From contig JAODUP010000947.1 of NCBI GenBank assembly GCA_025642065.1, positions 1 to 64,000 on the forward strand: a DNA stretch of 64,000 bases, given 5' to 3'. This DNA is from Paralvinella palmiformis. Taxonomy: Eukaryota; Annelida; Polychaeta; Terebellida; Alvinellidae. The notes beneath the pieces were generated by a model. It was not told the origin of the DNA. It saw only the letters and a list, made by a program, of their open reading frames with translations, and made no database searches. Within the stretch, counting starts at the first letter, position 1. Each line of letters opens with the position of its first letter. The position numbers were made by a program, and so were the translations under genes. Positions 11,480 to 23,964 of this stretch are shown here, piece after piece.

Positions 11480-13640
11480 CCCGTAGGCCAACTCAAAATA
11501 CTGTTTGGTTGTCAATTTGTTGGCTGTTTATTAAACTCAGTAATGTTTGGGATTATTTTTGTTAGTTTTGTTGCTTTGTTAGAGATATTTTTGTTGTTAT
11601 TTATTTTAACATACTGATACTCATATTGTTTTCCTCAAAAAGATGTCGATGTATTTTAGTAAATAAACTGCACATAATATACATTTCATGATGTAACCAT
11701 AACTGCAATCCGTATTTATTTCTGTGTATTTTCTAATCTGTATTTTTATTACGTATAATACAATATTTATTCGTGTCATTTTAGACTGTTTCCATAATAA
11801 TTCCAAAGAAATCCCCCAAAAATAAAGACATGGGAAATATGTTCAACTAACTTTATATGGATGGATGTTAAGAATAATGATCAAGTTTTATATAGAAATA
11901 GTTTAATAAATCGTTATTTTAAAGAAATCATAAACACACCAATATAATATATTTATCATTACCCTTGACAATAAAAAACATCTTTCTGAGAAATTATTTT
12001 TATTATTCTCTTGACTTTATATGGCTGTTTTATGCTAACTACGAAGAGAATGGATATCGTACATATTTCTAGGAAACTGGAATGGATTTTGAACAATTCC
12101 TATTATTGTCTAGAAATACTTATCAATCTTAGTTTCCAAGCAGTTTGTATATTTGTTATTAAAATGATAAAACCTTCATTGTTTAAACTTAATCATTGTT
12201 TAAACTTAGATTCATAAGAACACACTCACACACACACTCTGCCATTTTTAAGTACTAATATGTGATTATACAAGCTTTTATTTGTGACTCAAAATCATTA
12301 AAATTCCCACAAGTACACTTCGTACAACAGATATAAAACAATGAGTCATGGAATGAAATATCAATTTAAGTGAACATTTCCATTAAATGTCACTTTGTTC
12401 CCAAATTCAAGAAATGCAAATTTATTGCTACACCAATTTCAAACTCAGCTGTTAATTAAAAGCGGCATAAGTGCAATATCTTCAAGCATTTGTATTCATT
12501 TAATAAGAACCAAACACTGAACCCAAAACAATTAAACATCATGACGATTTAAACCTTTTAAAAAGCATTTAACAAAGCTAAGCTGTGAATAATAATAATA
12601 ATATAAAAAACTGTACGAAGCTGCAAAAAATATAACAGAACCTTGATCCCAGTCTACTGACAAAATTATAATAAAAGGTACCTACTGGAGATGTAATATT
12701 ATTATTATTATTATTATTATTATTGACAGATGCCTCACTTCATAGATGATTAAGTCTAAAACTTGTGTGTAATAACTTTAAGGCAAAATATATTTTTACA
12801 ATAACAAACACCTATTACATGCTTCACGTATGATACAAGACCATTAATAAACTAAATTGTTTTCTTCAAATAATTCCTCAGATGTTCGGATGTGGTTTTG
12901 TTTGTTGTGACAGATGTGTAATAGGCACGTGGATTTAAAAATTGTAAATAAACATCCTCTGGACTTGGTTCATAGACATTTTTTGTTCCGTCCATCGGAT
13001 GCCATCTTACTTTTGACATTGTACACCTTTTAAAACCAACTGTTTGGTTAAATTGACTGTGGAATGGAAAATATCGGTTATAGTTGAAATCAACATCAAT
13101 TTATATCTACATTTATGTGATTATATACCGAACTTTACGGCCTAACAGCATCATTTGTAGAATGATTGTAATCAGCCATAACACTCCATTACATGTTAAC
13201 TGGTTGTGTTTTTATATTAACATAAACTATGCTGTATATATTTGCTGACTGACTCGATTTGTTGACAAAACATATTGTCAGACATTTATATTTGTGGGGT
13301 GTAATATTTGGAGTGATTATGTGACAGCATAAACTATGTTTACTAATACCACACAAAAGAAATTTTCATATATCTGCAATACCCAAAATGCAACAGAAAT
13401 ACAAACATCAGCAAAACAATGCTTTTTAACAAGAATTTAATTAACAGTGTTTCATCATAGGATGGCCAAAATTAAACAATAATATCTCATTCACTCACAA
13501 ATATAAAAAATATAACGACACGACTTTCACATAACAATCATACTTGGTAAATCTCATCTTTACTGATTGTTAACAAATCACAGGATGTCAATACAAAACA
13601 TACATCTCAAATCTGTAAAATGGCTCAACTAAAAAAAGCT
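11480..13640. other. Non-coding stretch downstream of ENTPD
   Basis: No gene seen. It may include the ENTPD 3'UTR (on the minus strand this follows the stop at 13644). Contains an (ATT)n run at about 12698-12723. Confidence 0.5.
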
Positions 13641-13643
13641 CAA

Positions 13644-13868
13644 TTAGATTGTCCCATAGGTTGCCATACGACGATACTGCATCTCCTGTCGCCGACTGTT
13701 CCGCGCGTGACACGCGAACCCGATGCCTATTAGGATGAATGCGATGAAGAGTATCAGCAGCAGCACAAACATCAAGGTACTAATCTGGTGGGTGGGATAT
13801 TCTTCAGGTATAGCATTTGAAGCATTTAACATATAACCAACAGCCCAACCCAAATCATTGCCGTTTAC
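13644..13868 (-). CDS. ENTPD: ENTPD exon 11: second membrane segment and stop
   Basis: Encodes VNGNDLGWAVGYMLN, then the membrane helix TLMFVLLLILFIAFILIGIG and the tail ARNSRRQEMQYRR before the stop. The acceptor is a T-run followed by ccag. I could not fix a polyadenylation site downstream (below 13644). Confidence 0.93.
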   Translation of the reverse strand, partial: VNGNDLGWAVGYMLNASNAIPEEYPTHQISTLMFVLLLILFIAFILIGIGFACHARNSRRQEMQYRRMATYGTI

Positions 13869-16800
13869 CTGGAAAAAAAACAATATAACAAAATTGTGTT
13901 TTGATATAATTTAAAAAGAGATTAATGAGGTAATGACAGTTATTTGTCAAAATTGTTTACTTCAATTGTTGTGACTAACCTTATTGACAAATGCTACAGA
14001 ATTCCAGGTTGATTCATTAAAGCCATAAACATCTAACAACAATGTGTGGATATAGACAGCCCTGAAGCATTCTGGGATACCAGGAAGAGCATCACTGCTT
14101 GAGTAAGGAGTTATCTGAAATCAGCATGTTTCTGTTTAATTTGTGTGGGGGGGTTGGGGGTTGGTGAATTAAAAATTACATTTCCATCATCTGTATTATT
14201 CACCAGGAACTAAAAGTAGAATACATATATCACTTTATATAGTAAGACAAGTAATGTTTCATAAAAACTAGAGAAATAACTGATTATATTATCAATACAC
14301 AGAAGTACAGCAAATGTACAAGTACAGATCAATAACTATTTTCACTTATAGAAATTGATCATATCACACATATATCCTTCTCTGAACCTACAGCTAAATG
14401 AACAATCTTCACCAAGACTGTACAATTAAATTCTGGAATTGGAATTTTTGTTTACGACTTGAATTGGAAATGGTGAATTTGAAATTGATCATGTCCACAA
14501 AGTTAATTTAACATTCAACTTTTCTTATACTAAAAAATAAACAATAACATCATTTGTTGCTAAAAATATTCTATAACTGACCAGACATGGGGGGGGAACA
14601 ATCCAATTGTGGAATTGATAGTCAATTCTAACTATGTAATTGGTACATTTCTTTATAGAATTGATCAAATGGAATTGTGTGGAATCAGATTTGACAAAAT
14701 GGAATTGATCTAATGTCTGAGTCTGTAAATAAATAAAAAAGGTTATTGAAATATTACTGCCTCCGACTTTTGCACAAATTTAGCTCACTTCTTTTTCCAC
14801 TTATTATTATATTTCACCCATTTTAAGATTAAAAAAAGTTTCATATCAACTTCTTACTTCATTATCTACCAAATATAGATGTATAGAGACTTAGCATATT
14901 AGATTATTTATAAAGCTATTTCTATATCATGTTTCTTTGTGTAGTAATTTGTTGATGTTGGTATATTTGGCCTCAATGTATCACCGAGGTGCAACTCCCG
15001 AAGAAAACGAGTCCTACGAACACAAATATGAGCTAGGTATGAACCCATAACCTTGAGGTTTGTTACAAACAGTAGTCCATCTATCGTTCTAGCATAGAAC
15101 AAAGAATAAAAATCCATTTCTTGCTTTAAAAGGAACTCAATAAAGTTATTAAAGTCATCAACAAACAAACAAGAGACCTTCTAGATTTTTCTGCTTCTTC
15201 TGATTGTATTACATGCAAAGTTATCACTAATTACTGAAATGTTGATTACAAACACTTAATTGTCCTTTGGGATAATTCTAATTGTAGAGAGTCACATTAC
15301 TGAATCACCAGAAAATTACATCAAATAAAGTTATTAAATAATCTTTTCTCACATCATAGAAATGGCCACCATCAACTTATTTATACCCCCTCGCCCCAAT
15401 GACCCTCAGGGTATTTCGGCTCCATCTTTCCATACTGCTCCCCTGTGAGTGGTGGGGGAGGAGGTTTCTCAACCACTCCAACATAGAGGATGTGCTGATT
15501 AAGCGACAGTCTGGGGATTCTCCCCGAACAACAAAACAACAATGACCTACTAAATGATTCTATATTTGTGGCCTGTCATCAGGTGTCATCGCCTAAGACA
15601 ATCATAGACATAAACATAATATCTATTTTCATCTATCAGTGTATCAATCTCATCTCGCATCTTCTTATACTTTCATTATGTATGAACATTCAGTTAATAG
15701 CTTCCAGTTAATGTTTGTAGGTATACTTTACAGAGCTTAACTAAATTTTATCTTATCTTAATAACAGTATAGGTTTTGAAATTTTGGGACATATTTGTAA
15801 ACAAAGATAATTCTGATGCTTCACAATTGCCAAAACAAGTACCTTTTCAGTTAATCTGCAGAACTAATTATTCTGTTACTGGGTATACTACAACAAAAAT
15901 GAATTAAGCGCTTCTCAGATATGATAGACAATGACTAATAACAGACTGTACATGGCAAGTACATCTAAATAAAAATAATAAACTGAACCACTGTATTAAA
16001 AGAGTAAGTAACACTTAATTGATATAAATTTGGTGATCTGTATCACAGACTACAAAATTATGAGGGAATAATCTTTAGTACAGAAAATTATGAGGGAATA
16101 ATCTTTAGTACACAAAATTATGAGGGAACAATCTTTAGAATACATTAACACAAAAGTATGAGGGAATACTCTTTAGAACACAACATTATGAGGGAATAAT
16201 CTTTAGAGCACATTAACACAAAATTATGAGGGAATAATCTTTGGAATAATCTTTAGAACACATTAACACAAAATTATGAGAGAATAATCTTTAGAACACA
16301 TAAACACAAAATTATGAGGGAATAATCTTTAGAACACATAAACACAAAATTATGAGAGAATAATCTTTAGAACACATAAACACAAAATTATGAGGGAATA
16401 ATCTTTAGAACACATAAACACAAAATTATGAGGGAATAATCTTTAGAACACATAAACACAAAATTATGAGAGAATAATCTTTAGAACACATAAACACAAA
16501 AAGGTCATGTAGTATTTTTCCCTTTTATTTATATATCTTATAACCTTTTTAATCTTTTTAACAATATTAGACATCTATATACCTACCTACTTACTGTTTA
16601 TATTTACCATTCCTTCTTAACAATTTACACCTTTATATCTGCCCACTAATCTGGTTTATTAACCCGTTAAGAAACTTAAATATTGTCTTATTTGCAAACG
16701 TTCTGGGACACTGACTGGTCTCAAAATTGTGCTGATGTGATGTAAACATTCACCCATCCATCCATCCATCCATCTATTTATATCTTATCAAAATGGTAAT

Positions 16801-19448
16801 GATTGATGATTTACGGACACTTTTGTGCACATATTAGGCTAAATGGCCCGAACGATCTGCAATGGTAATAAAGCTAAGTGAAAGATGAAACACCCTTCAG
16901 ATACGCCCACACCGAGATTTGAACTCAGGTGGTAGTAATCTGTGGTATATCTTATCACATAAAGGACCACACAGAGGTCTAATTTAAAACTCCAAATTTA
17001 CGTGAGATTAAACATAAACAAAACAATATAAATGTGACAAACACACGCAGCAATCTAGTAAGAAATATTTAGTGGTCAGCATTTTAGAATCATCTAAAAA
17101 TATTTATTCTTTTACTTAAAAACCCTTAAATAGCTTTATTGAGAAATTTTATTTTAAAGTGTTTAAGACTGTTCAAGTATGCATACAAAACCTAACACGT
17201 GCGCACAGACTCACACTGAAAAGCAACTGTTCAAATTAAAACAAACTATTTTTAACATTTATGCAAAACATTTCATAAAAGAATTTATCCCAAAACTCAA
17301 TTAGATAAACTGAAATTCTAACAAATAAAATGGGTCAACTGGATCAACAGACAGATTGACAAATGAAAACCAAAGCTTTATATATATATATATATATATA
17401 TAAACATGTACTTACATCCGAGAGATTTTTTCCACACAGGTTATTATAAGCCTTTTCAAACTCACTCAGACTGATGTTTCCTTCTTTCGTTGTCAAATTC
17501 AAGTATTTCATAGTGTAATAAAATCCGGAGAAAGCCTGTTAATGATAATAATAAAATATATCACACCTACTTTACAGTGGAGCTCAAAAATAAATAAACA
17601 AATAAACAAAGTCCTTAGAAATAATGTTGATATATTAAACTAACCAGAAACTGTCCATATACTGGAGGACGTGTCTCATGATCCAGAGGACATGGTGGAT
17701 TGGTACAGGACATAAATATATCCTTGACCTTTTCGGTACACTCAGTGACATTACTGCTACCATGGAACAGGTAAGTATTGTTCTGTATGAATCAAGTTAA
17801 ATAAAAATGTCTTTATGCCAGATAGAAGAAAAACAGGTAATAACTCATCACATTTAGAACAGTAAATAATAACTTTATTTGTGATAAGAAATATTTACTG
17901 AGTAAATGCAGTATACAGTTTTACTTCATTTTGATATGACCTCACAATTTTGCTATTCCAATTATACAGTGGGTATTTCAATGAATGTCAAACTTGGACA
18001 CTTTAAGAAACAGTAAAGTTTGTGACGCAATATTTATCTATACACAAACCTTCTGGGTGGTGTCTGATTTATTTGCAGTGCAAGGAACTTCAAATATGTC
18101 ACTGTAACTCAGTGACTGACTACTGCCTCTAGGACTACATGGATCAGTTATGCTTACATTGGAACCGAAATTATGTTTCTGGAAATAAAACAAAATACTT
18201 GTCATCATCAAATAAAACTACTATCAAGTGTTATTCTTTATACACCATAAATGCTACATATTATAGCTGAGTATAGTAAAAATACCCATTTTGATACTAA
18301 AACCTGTACTCACCAGTACCAGATCAGCAAGATATTGTCTGTACCCTTCATTCAAACCATAACACAGATAGCTTCCTGCATATATCGTGTAATTCGAGCC
18401 GTACATCATCAGAGACAGATATTCTGGTGAGACAACTGGTAACTTTTCAGGTTCAAAGGTAATTTCAGTAGAGGCACCACCAAGGTCAAGGGCACCTTTT
18501 GTTCTGGAGCGTGTACTGCTCAACAAAAATGATTTCAGCGATGGTACCTAAAACAGAAAGTGGATTTAATTGAACTGTTTTTGGTGTTGGGTAATAACTA
18601 CCACAGTGCCATCATCTTAAGGGTATCATTGTAAAAATGTTCCATGTGAAACACATCATTTCATCTGATACACCCTATATTTATCTAAGATACATTGCTG
18701 AGTTGAGTTATTTAGCCTCAGTGCTGGTCACATCTGGGAGATATGACTGAGATGACTCCCTAAAGAAACAAAGACTGCAAACACAAATAAGAGATACATT
18801 TGAACCCAGAACCCGAAGGTTTGTAGCCCAGTGCGGAAGACATTGCACAATCAGAGTGCCTATTTATTTAAGAGAGGAAACATCTTTGGAGCCAAAATCT
18901 CAAAGTACCCCGAAATATGAAGAATGTTACCGGAAGATAAGGAAAAACAAACACTTACAAAATGACCTCACCCAATATTTATAGAATACAAGTAGATCTC
19001 ATGCAATTTAAAAACTATTCAATGAGACAAAAACCAAGCAACCATTATATTCAACATCAAAAGAGAAACTGGAAAAAATCTTTCTGATTAAACATACTTA
19101 GCACATGATATAACTGTAGCACAGCAGGAATAAATGGCACTGGAAACAAAATTATATAGTTATAAGCTCAAAACAAACACAAATTTAATATGTACACGGT
19201 CATGACAGAAAATTACAGGAAATGAGGAATGCTTATTCCAAAATATTTACAAGAATTTACAATTTACTGATCAATTCAGCATCAAACTAACAAAATAGAA
19301 ATATTTTCCTGTTGATATATATATATATATATATATATATAAGATAGATCCCATAAAATGCTTCCCATAAATAGATCATGGAGATCTTTTACACATTTTG
19401 AAATCAGATACCATATGGCATAGAAACTAAATATTACACACACACACA

Positions 19449-19506
<58 letters not shown>

Positions 19507-22500
19507 TACATTTGTAAAAGCATAAATTAGGACGATCAGTAAAAAGGTATCCCGATAGATGATGGCATATTTTTCAACAATCTTCATATATACTTAAGAA
19601 TATGCAAATCAATTTATAGTAAAAATATGCTAAACAATTGCTTTGTTCAGCCTTGATCCTGATCTCACCTGGGATATATCATACAGACACTGATCAACAA
19701 GAAAAAGCATCTATCTCAGTAATTTGGTGGCAGATATCAGTGTGAATATAGTAACATTTTCCACATTTATGGAAAACAGGAAACAAATTAAGGAATTAGC
19801 TTTTTTAAAAAGGAATTTGCTTTATTTTGAAATGAGACGGAAATGAAAGGAAAGGAAAATCACTGTCACAGATAAACTTGACACAGGTAAGTCATCCAAT
19901 TATCAACATTTTAACTGGGACTGAGATAACGAGATAATCACCAGGTTTTGTTTGTATTACCTGAACAAATACACCTGAGAGGTAATTAACAGTAATCCAG
20001 GAGTATGCTGCTTCTGATCGACCATCCAGTATACAAGCTTGATGTTGTGGATCGTCAAATTGGAAGCCAAACTTTGAGATTGATGTCCTTGTTGAGTTCA
20101 TTATAGCATCACTTACAGTCTTGTTGTTGGCCCTGGTAAGTGTTATAACAATAGTTCCGATATACAAGAACATTTATAATCCAATGTTTTAATGTTGACA
20201 GAAGTTGTTGTTATTTAAAATTTACAAAATAAAACAGATTCCTGAGAGACAGATATTACAGTTATTTCTTTGTTATACAGACTACAAGTAAAATAAGGTC
20301 ATCTTGGCATTCTGGGTAATAAAAAACTAGCTAATGAAAAGTAAACAGAACAGATTGGCTTGAATAGAATAATCGTAAAATTACCATATTCATCAATTTA
20401 TGAAAATAAAATGGCTAAATTCAGACACCGTATGATACTCTGTCATAAATATGAGATGATGTATTTTTAGACGCTATACAGCAGTCCCCTCCCCCCCCCA
20501 AAAAAAAAAACTTACTCTAATAATCTCATGCCAGCAGTAGCACCCAGATATGCAGGTGTGTGGATTAAATGTTGGTTTGGTATCATGTTTTCAGCTTTTT
20601 GGAGACCTGGTTCTAAAGACTTCCCTGCCTGTGAAGGGTCCTGCGTATAGTTAGCAATGCCAGGTACTGAAAATAAGAAGGTTGTTAGAAATAAATAAAT
20701 ATTTAACATCAAATGTGTCCGTATATTTATTTGTCTGTTTCTAGACATGTGAATCTTGTCATATTCTTTGTTTTTGAACTTACACTGTTAAGAAATACAG
20801 TACCTGTACGATTTGAATATATCTGTTCTGGTATTGCTGTACCATTGTTTTTAGAGCCATCCCATTTGTATACATAAACTTGAGAGTGAGTAGATCCAGC
20901 ATCAATCACGACACCAAACTGTCAACAAATATAACACAATTAGTTCATCATAAATACATCAATCATAGAATTGGGGTCCAGAATGATATAATATTGAGAG
21001 AGCAGATTTATTATGGAAATAACCAAAATAATACAGATTTGTTTATCAATGAATCAGTGATAAATCCTTAGAAATTTATCAATAAATTACCGATATATTT
21101 TTAAAACTACCAACTATCTTAATTTGAACACTGAGTGTGAATGCCTTCAGTGAAGCAAAACCATAATCACCATAGTAACTGTTCAATAGTAAACTGTTAC
21201 AATATGGATTTGATGGTTGTTAATTAATAAACAGGATGGATTTCTGTATAACTGAAGTTGTTTATTCATTTGGCTGATTGCTGTAAACTCTACTAACTGA
21301 GATAACAGTCATTTCATTACAGAATAGTTATAATCAGTTTGTGCCTGTTTGTAGACTGTATCAATTACAAAGTGATACTGTTGACAAGTACTTCACAAAT
21401 ATATAATAACATTTGTTCTCCTGTAGATGGGAACTGCTTTAAAGCAAAAGATAGTCTATAAAAATCGCTTAATTAAGGACACAATGATATTTAAAGAAAT
21501 GGAAAATCTAGCACAATTGTACTCAGAGACTTCAATTACAACAGAAAAATGTTTATTATATCTCTCAATAAGGTGGTCACTTTAATATTACATCACACAT
21601 TTAAAATATTCCAGATATCTATGAATGAACAAACGTCATAAATAAAATGAACTGAAAACAATCTAACCTTGGACTATTTATGATACTTAACAAATTATAA
21701 CTTGTTCCACATTACATATAGTATTTATAGTCGTAGTAATACATAAAGTTGTATTAATGCTCTTTTGTGCATGTCATTTACCATTAGGTGGCAAATAAAT
21801 ATTAAGAAAGTTGGTCACTCATCTGAAACAGTTTTCCTTCTGTTCAAACTATTATCAGTTGAGGAAGTTATTACATGCATATATACAACTGGCTGAACTT
21901 AACTGAACTGACTGCTAAACTGAATCTGTCCGGTTCCTTCATAAGAAATGTAATTTATTTAAACAACACTTTTGCACAAGTTGACTATGACTGGGAGGTA
22001 TAATACAATAGCAGTGACTTTATTTAATCTAATTATTGATTTAAAATTGTTATCTATAGATTACTTTGACAATAATGGATTTTTTTAACAAAAGACCTCT
22101 ATTTTGGGCATATGTCATATTTTAATTGATTTCTACAAACAACAAAATAGAAGAACTTCCTGACTTTTATCAGGTGTAAGTAAATTTCACTTTATCACAG
22201 ATTTACATACCTGATATATTATTGCGCTTCGCTGAACATATAATATTGATATAGCAACTAGGCCACCAGCAGCTATCAATAATGCAACAGTAGCTATTAA
22301 CCACCATTGATTACAGCCACAAGGCCATTGATCTGAAGTTTCTAAATACGAAGAAAAAACGGTAGTAATTCATGAAAATATCACTAATCTATATACACAA
22401 GCAAACTTATATGACATTATGTATATTATGATAAAATTATGTTGTTGTGAAAAGGAAATCCGAAGTAGTTTTGAAATTACCACATTTACATAGATAGAAG

Positions 22501-23964
22501 AGTTAATAATTGGAACAAAATAGTAATTAAAGAAACAATTTAAAAAGTATTAATTAATCATATAGAAGCCTTTAAATATTTCACATCATATAATATATGT
22601 TATACAAAAGATATCTACAGACATAACTATCTTACTTCAGAAAAAAGTTAAAAACATCATGCTGATAAAAGTAACCCTAAATCTGACAATAACATTTCTG
22701 AACTACACACAACACCCCATAGCTATGATGAAATAGTCCGAATTACTGGGTGGCTGCCATTATGGCTTCCTCGAATGCCAGATTGTAAGACAGGTAGAAG
22801 TCATGTTCTCCGATATCAGTGAGCACAACGATCATGTAACCATCTCCATCCAGATTGAATCAGGTCACAGATCTTCATTAAGCCATCTACATTATCTTAT
22901 CTACCCACCCCCACCCCACCTTGACCTCCGATAGCTACTGCTAACTGATGCAGTAATCAGTTCATTGACCTAAATCGGGACAGTTGAGTATACATTTCCT
23001 GTTATAACTGGGTCATACAAACAGTTTGTATACAAATAAACAGTGTTCATGAGCTTCTGGCCTATTTCTGGCAGTGCTCACAGAATGTTAGTTGATTTAC
23101 GAGCATTTCAACTTGTACTTTTAATACGTTGTTGGTTATGTTATCATCAGTTATAATTTTTGTGAACATATTTATATAATTCTGAAATTTTGAAATGAAA
23201 ATAAACAAAATGATAACTATTGGCATATTTCAGGCTACCATTCAGAATAAATAAATTAGATAGCCAAGTGTCAGCATCTGTTTATACGAATATAAACCGT
23301 TTCAGTGCAATTTGTTCTACTGTAATAACTCTGTAATAATCTGAATGTTTGTTTGGATACAGTCTCCAAATTTCAAACATGATGAAACAATAATAATGGG
23401 AGACCAAATAAATAATGCGACAAAAATATTTTGAACATCGCAACAATAATAAAAGACGTTGCCATGAAATAGATCTGGCCATAAATACAAAATGTACTTA
23501 TATGTACATTAATTTATCCGACTTTTTATAAGCATGGGGGATTATTTTATTCAGCCCCAAATGAAAGGCACCATCTTGCAAAATTGTACTATACACCATG
23601 ATTTGAATATTCTGTAATAGGTATTTCTCAAAGCTCAAAAATTACAAATTATGATTTTTAATTTCGGTTGAACACACATTTTAATAAACAAAATTTTAAA
23701 CTTACTGTCACATGACTGTTCATATATCTTACCTTTATATCCAAGAAATAACACATCGCCATTTTGTATGCCTACAGTATTCAGTCTCCTTGTGTTAATG
23801 AGTACTTCAAGGTCTTTATTATGTAAGACAAAGTTCTTCCTGTGACGTATTCCCTTCTCAATACAGAATGCTGTAATGAGACTGTCAACAGTCTCATTCG
23901 GATCGGTGGCAACAATCACACGACCTTGTGTCGTACTTAATGTGCTTTGAATTATGACTTCCAT
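13644..23964 (-). CDS. ENTPD: Ectonucleoside triphosphate diphosphohydrolase, CD39-like, with N-terminal ubiquitin-like domain (11 exons)
   Basis: Joined exons (minus): 23964-23733, 22341-22211, 20918-20804, 20666-20516, 20132-19961, 18547-18314, 18178-18050, 17782-17645, 17535-17416, 14114-13980, 13868-13644. All junctions are GT-AG and in phase, giving about 593 residues against roughly 510 for vertebrate CD39. Layout: ubiquitin-like domain 1-78, membrane segment about 92-113, apyrase conserved regions ACR1 DAGSTHS (127-133), ACR2 GATAGMR (201-207), ACR3 EAAYSWITVNYL (250-261), ACR4 DLGGAST (288-294), ACR5 AFSGFYYT (435-442), then GWAVGYMLN, a second membrane segment about 550-572 and a short basic tail. 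The family hydrolyses extracellular NTPs and NDPs to NMP with divalent cations; both termini are cytosolic and the catalytic part faces outside. The ACR3 glutamate and the DAGST and DLGGAST phosphate loops are intact, so an active enzyme is expected. Several N-glycosylation sequons lie in the ectodomain (NNT, NVT, NLT, NES). The start is the Met at 23964 (context GCTATGG); a further upstream exon is possible. Confidence 0.9.
13980..14114 (-). CDS. ENTPD: ENTPD exon 10
   Basis: 45 codons, phase 0: PECFRAVYIHTLLLDVYGF and TWNSVAFVNK, the conserved Cys and YGF/TW segment near the C-terminal end of the ectodomain. Confidence 0.92.
14430..14720. repeat. Repeat R2, copy 1 (GAATTGGAATT-rich)
   Basis: Many overlapping ggaattgga and caattcc words, plus the flank word agacatgggg, shared with copies at 38431-38645, 53648-53965 and 63265-63505. 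Decayed. Lies in ENTPD intron 9. Confidence 0.55.
14950..15085. repeat. Repeat R3, copy 1
   Basis: Shares, in order, words like tttggcctcaatg, ctcccgaagaaa, aacacaaatatgag and gaacccataaccttgaggtt with 18710-18870. A tRNA-like B box on the minus strand is possible. In an ENTPD intron. Confidence 0.5.
15399..15533 (+). mobile_element. SINE family 2, copy 2 (5'-truncated)
   Basis: Only the tail half: gaccctcagggtatttcggc, gtgagtggtgggggaggag, ctcaaccactccaacatag, cgacagtctggggattctcc. Nearly identical to 59780-59880. No tRNA head. Confidence 0.85.
16051..16500. repeat. Minisatellite, 12 copies, 30- and 38-bp units
   Basis: Twelve repeats of a core attatgagggaataatcttt. The first few units are about 30 bp; the later ones are 38 bp with the extra aacacataaacac. 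Some units read gagaga instead of gaggga. In ENTPD intron 9, between exons 9 and 10. Confidence 0.95.
16795..16978 (-). mobile_element. SINE family 1, copy 1
   Basis: The plus strand reads gattgatgatttacgg, cacttttgtgcaca, aaagatgaaacacccttcag, tttgaactcaggtggtag and atctgtgg, the reverse of a tRNA-headed SINE. The head end is decayed. In ENTPD intron 9. Confidence 0.8.
17379..17402. repeat. (TA)n just inside the intron after ENTPD exon 9
   Basis: TA run 14 bases from the exon 9 donor. Confidence 0.85.
17416..17535 (-). CDS. ENTPD: ENTPD exon 9: ACR5
   Basis: 40 codons, phase 0. Starts AFSGFYYTMKYLNLT, the ACR5 region, and ends at Asp before gtaagt. Confidence 0.92.
17645..17782 (-). CDS. 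ENTPD: ENTPD exon 8
   Basis: 46 codons, phase 0. Encodes a Cys-rich stretch (ECTEK, SCTNPPCPLD) and PPVYGQFL, which leads into ACR5 in the next exon. Donor CTG then gttagt. Confidence 0.9.
18050..18178 (-). CDS. ENTPD: ENTPD exon 7
   Basis: 43 codons, phase 0. Contains DPCSPRG and IFEVPCTAN, two of the conserved ectodomain cysteines. Bounded by tatttccag and AAG then gtttgt. Confidence 0.9.
18314..18547 (-). CDS. ENTPD: ENTPD exon 6: ACR4
   Basis: 78 codons, phase 0 at both ends. Contains GALDLGGASTEITF (ACR4, second phosphate-binding loop), then SNYTIYAGSYLCYGLNEGYR, matching the family's YTHSFLCYG region. Confidence 0.94.
18700..18870. repeat. Repeat R3, copy 2
   Basis: Contains tatttagcctcagtg, ctccctaaagaaac, aacacaaataagag and gaacccagaacccgaaggtt, matching 14950-15085. 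In an ENTPD intron. Confidence 0.5.
19313..19508. repeat. Compound microsatellites (TA)n, (CA)n, (TA)n(GA)n
   Basis: TA run at 19315-19340, CA run at 19436-19463, TA then GA runs at 19464-19507. In an ENTPD intron. Confidence 0.85.
19961..20132 (-). CDS. ENTPD: ENTPD exon 5: ACR3 with catalytic Glu
   Basis: Contains FGFQFDD and then SEAAYSWITVNYLSG. The Glu corresponds to the catalytic base of the family (GQEEGAYGW context in vertebrate CD39). Acceptor cttaccag; donor CAG then gtaata. Confidence 0.93.
20516..20666 (-). CDS. ENTPD: ENTPD exon 4: ACR2
   Basis: Begins VPGIANYTQDP and ends with TPAYLGATAGMRLL, the ACR2 signature. Acceptor ttttcag; donor AGA then gtaag, splitting a Glu codon completed by the next exon. 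Confidence 0.93.
20804..20918 (-). CDS. ENTPD: ENTPD exon 3: ACR1
   Basis: Encodes FGVVIDAGSTHSQVYVYKW, the first apyrase conserved region and nucleotide phosphate-binding loop. Bounded by gttgacag and ACAG then gtactg, phase 0 to phase 1. Confidence 0.93.
20920..22210. other. ENTPD intron 2, no other feature seen
   Basis: AT-rich; no repeat or open frame recognised. Confidence 0.5.
22211..22341 (-). CDS. ENTPD: ENTPD exon 2: first membrane segment
   Basis: The acceptor cttcgtatttag is followed by AA completing a Glu codon; donor CAG then gtatgt. It encodes a Cys-containing stretch (WPCGCNQWW) and then a hydrophobic helix LIATVALLIAAGGLVAISIL. The exon contains no methionine, so translation must start upstream, which supports the ubiquitin-like exon being part of this gene. 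Confidence 0.88.

Noticed and set aside
16051..16500. CRISPR-like array
   Set aside because: Units are directly adjacent with no unique spacers; eukaryotic minisatellite.
19282..19587. 101-codon membrane-like protein (minus)
   Set aside because: Mostly translated (TA)n and (CA)n microsatellites inside an ENTPD intron.
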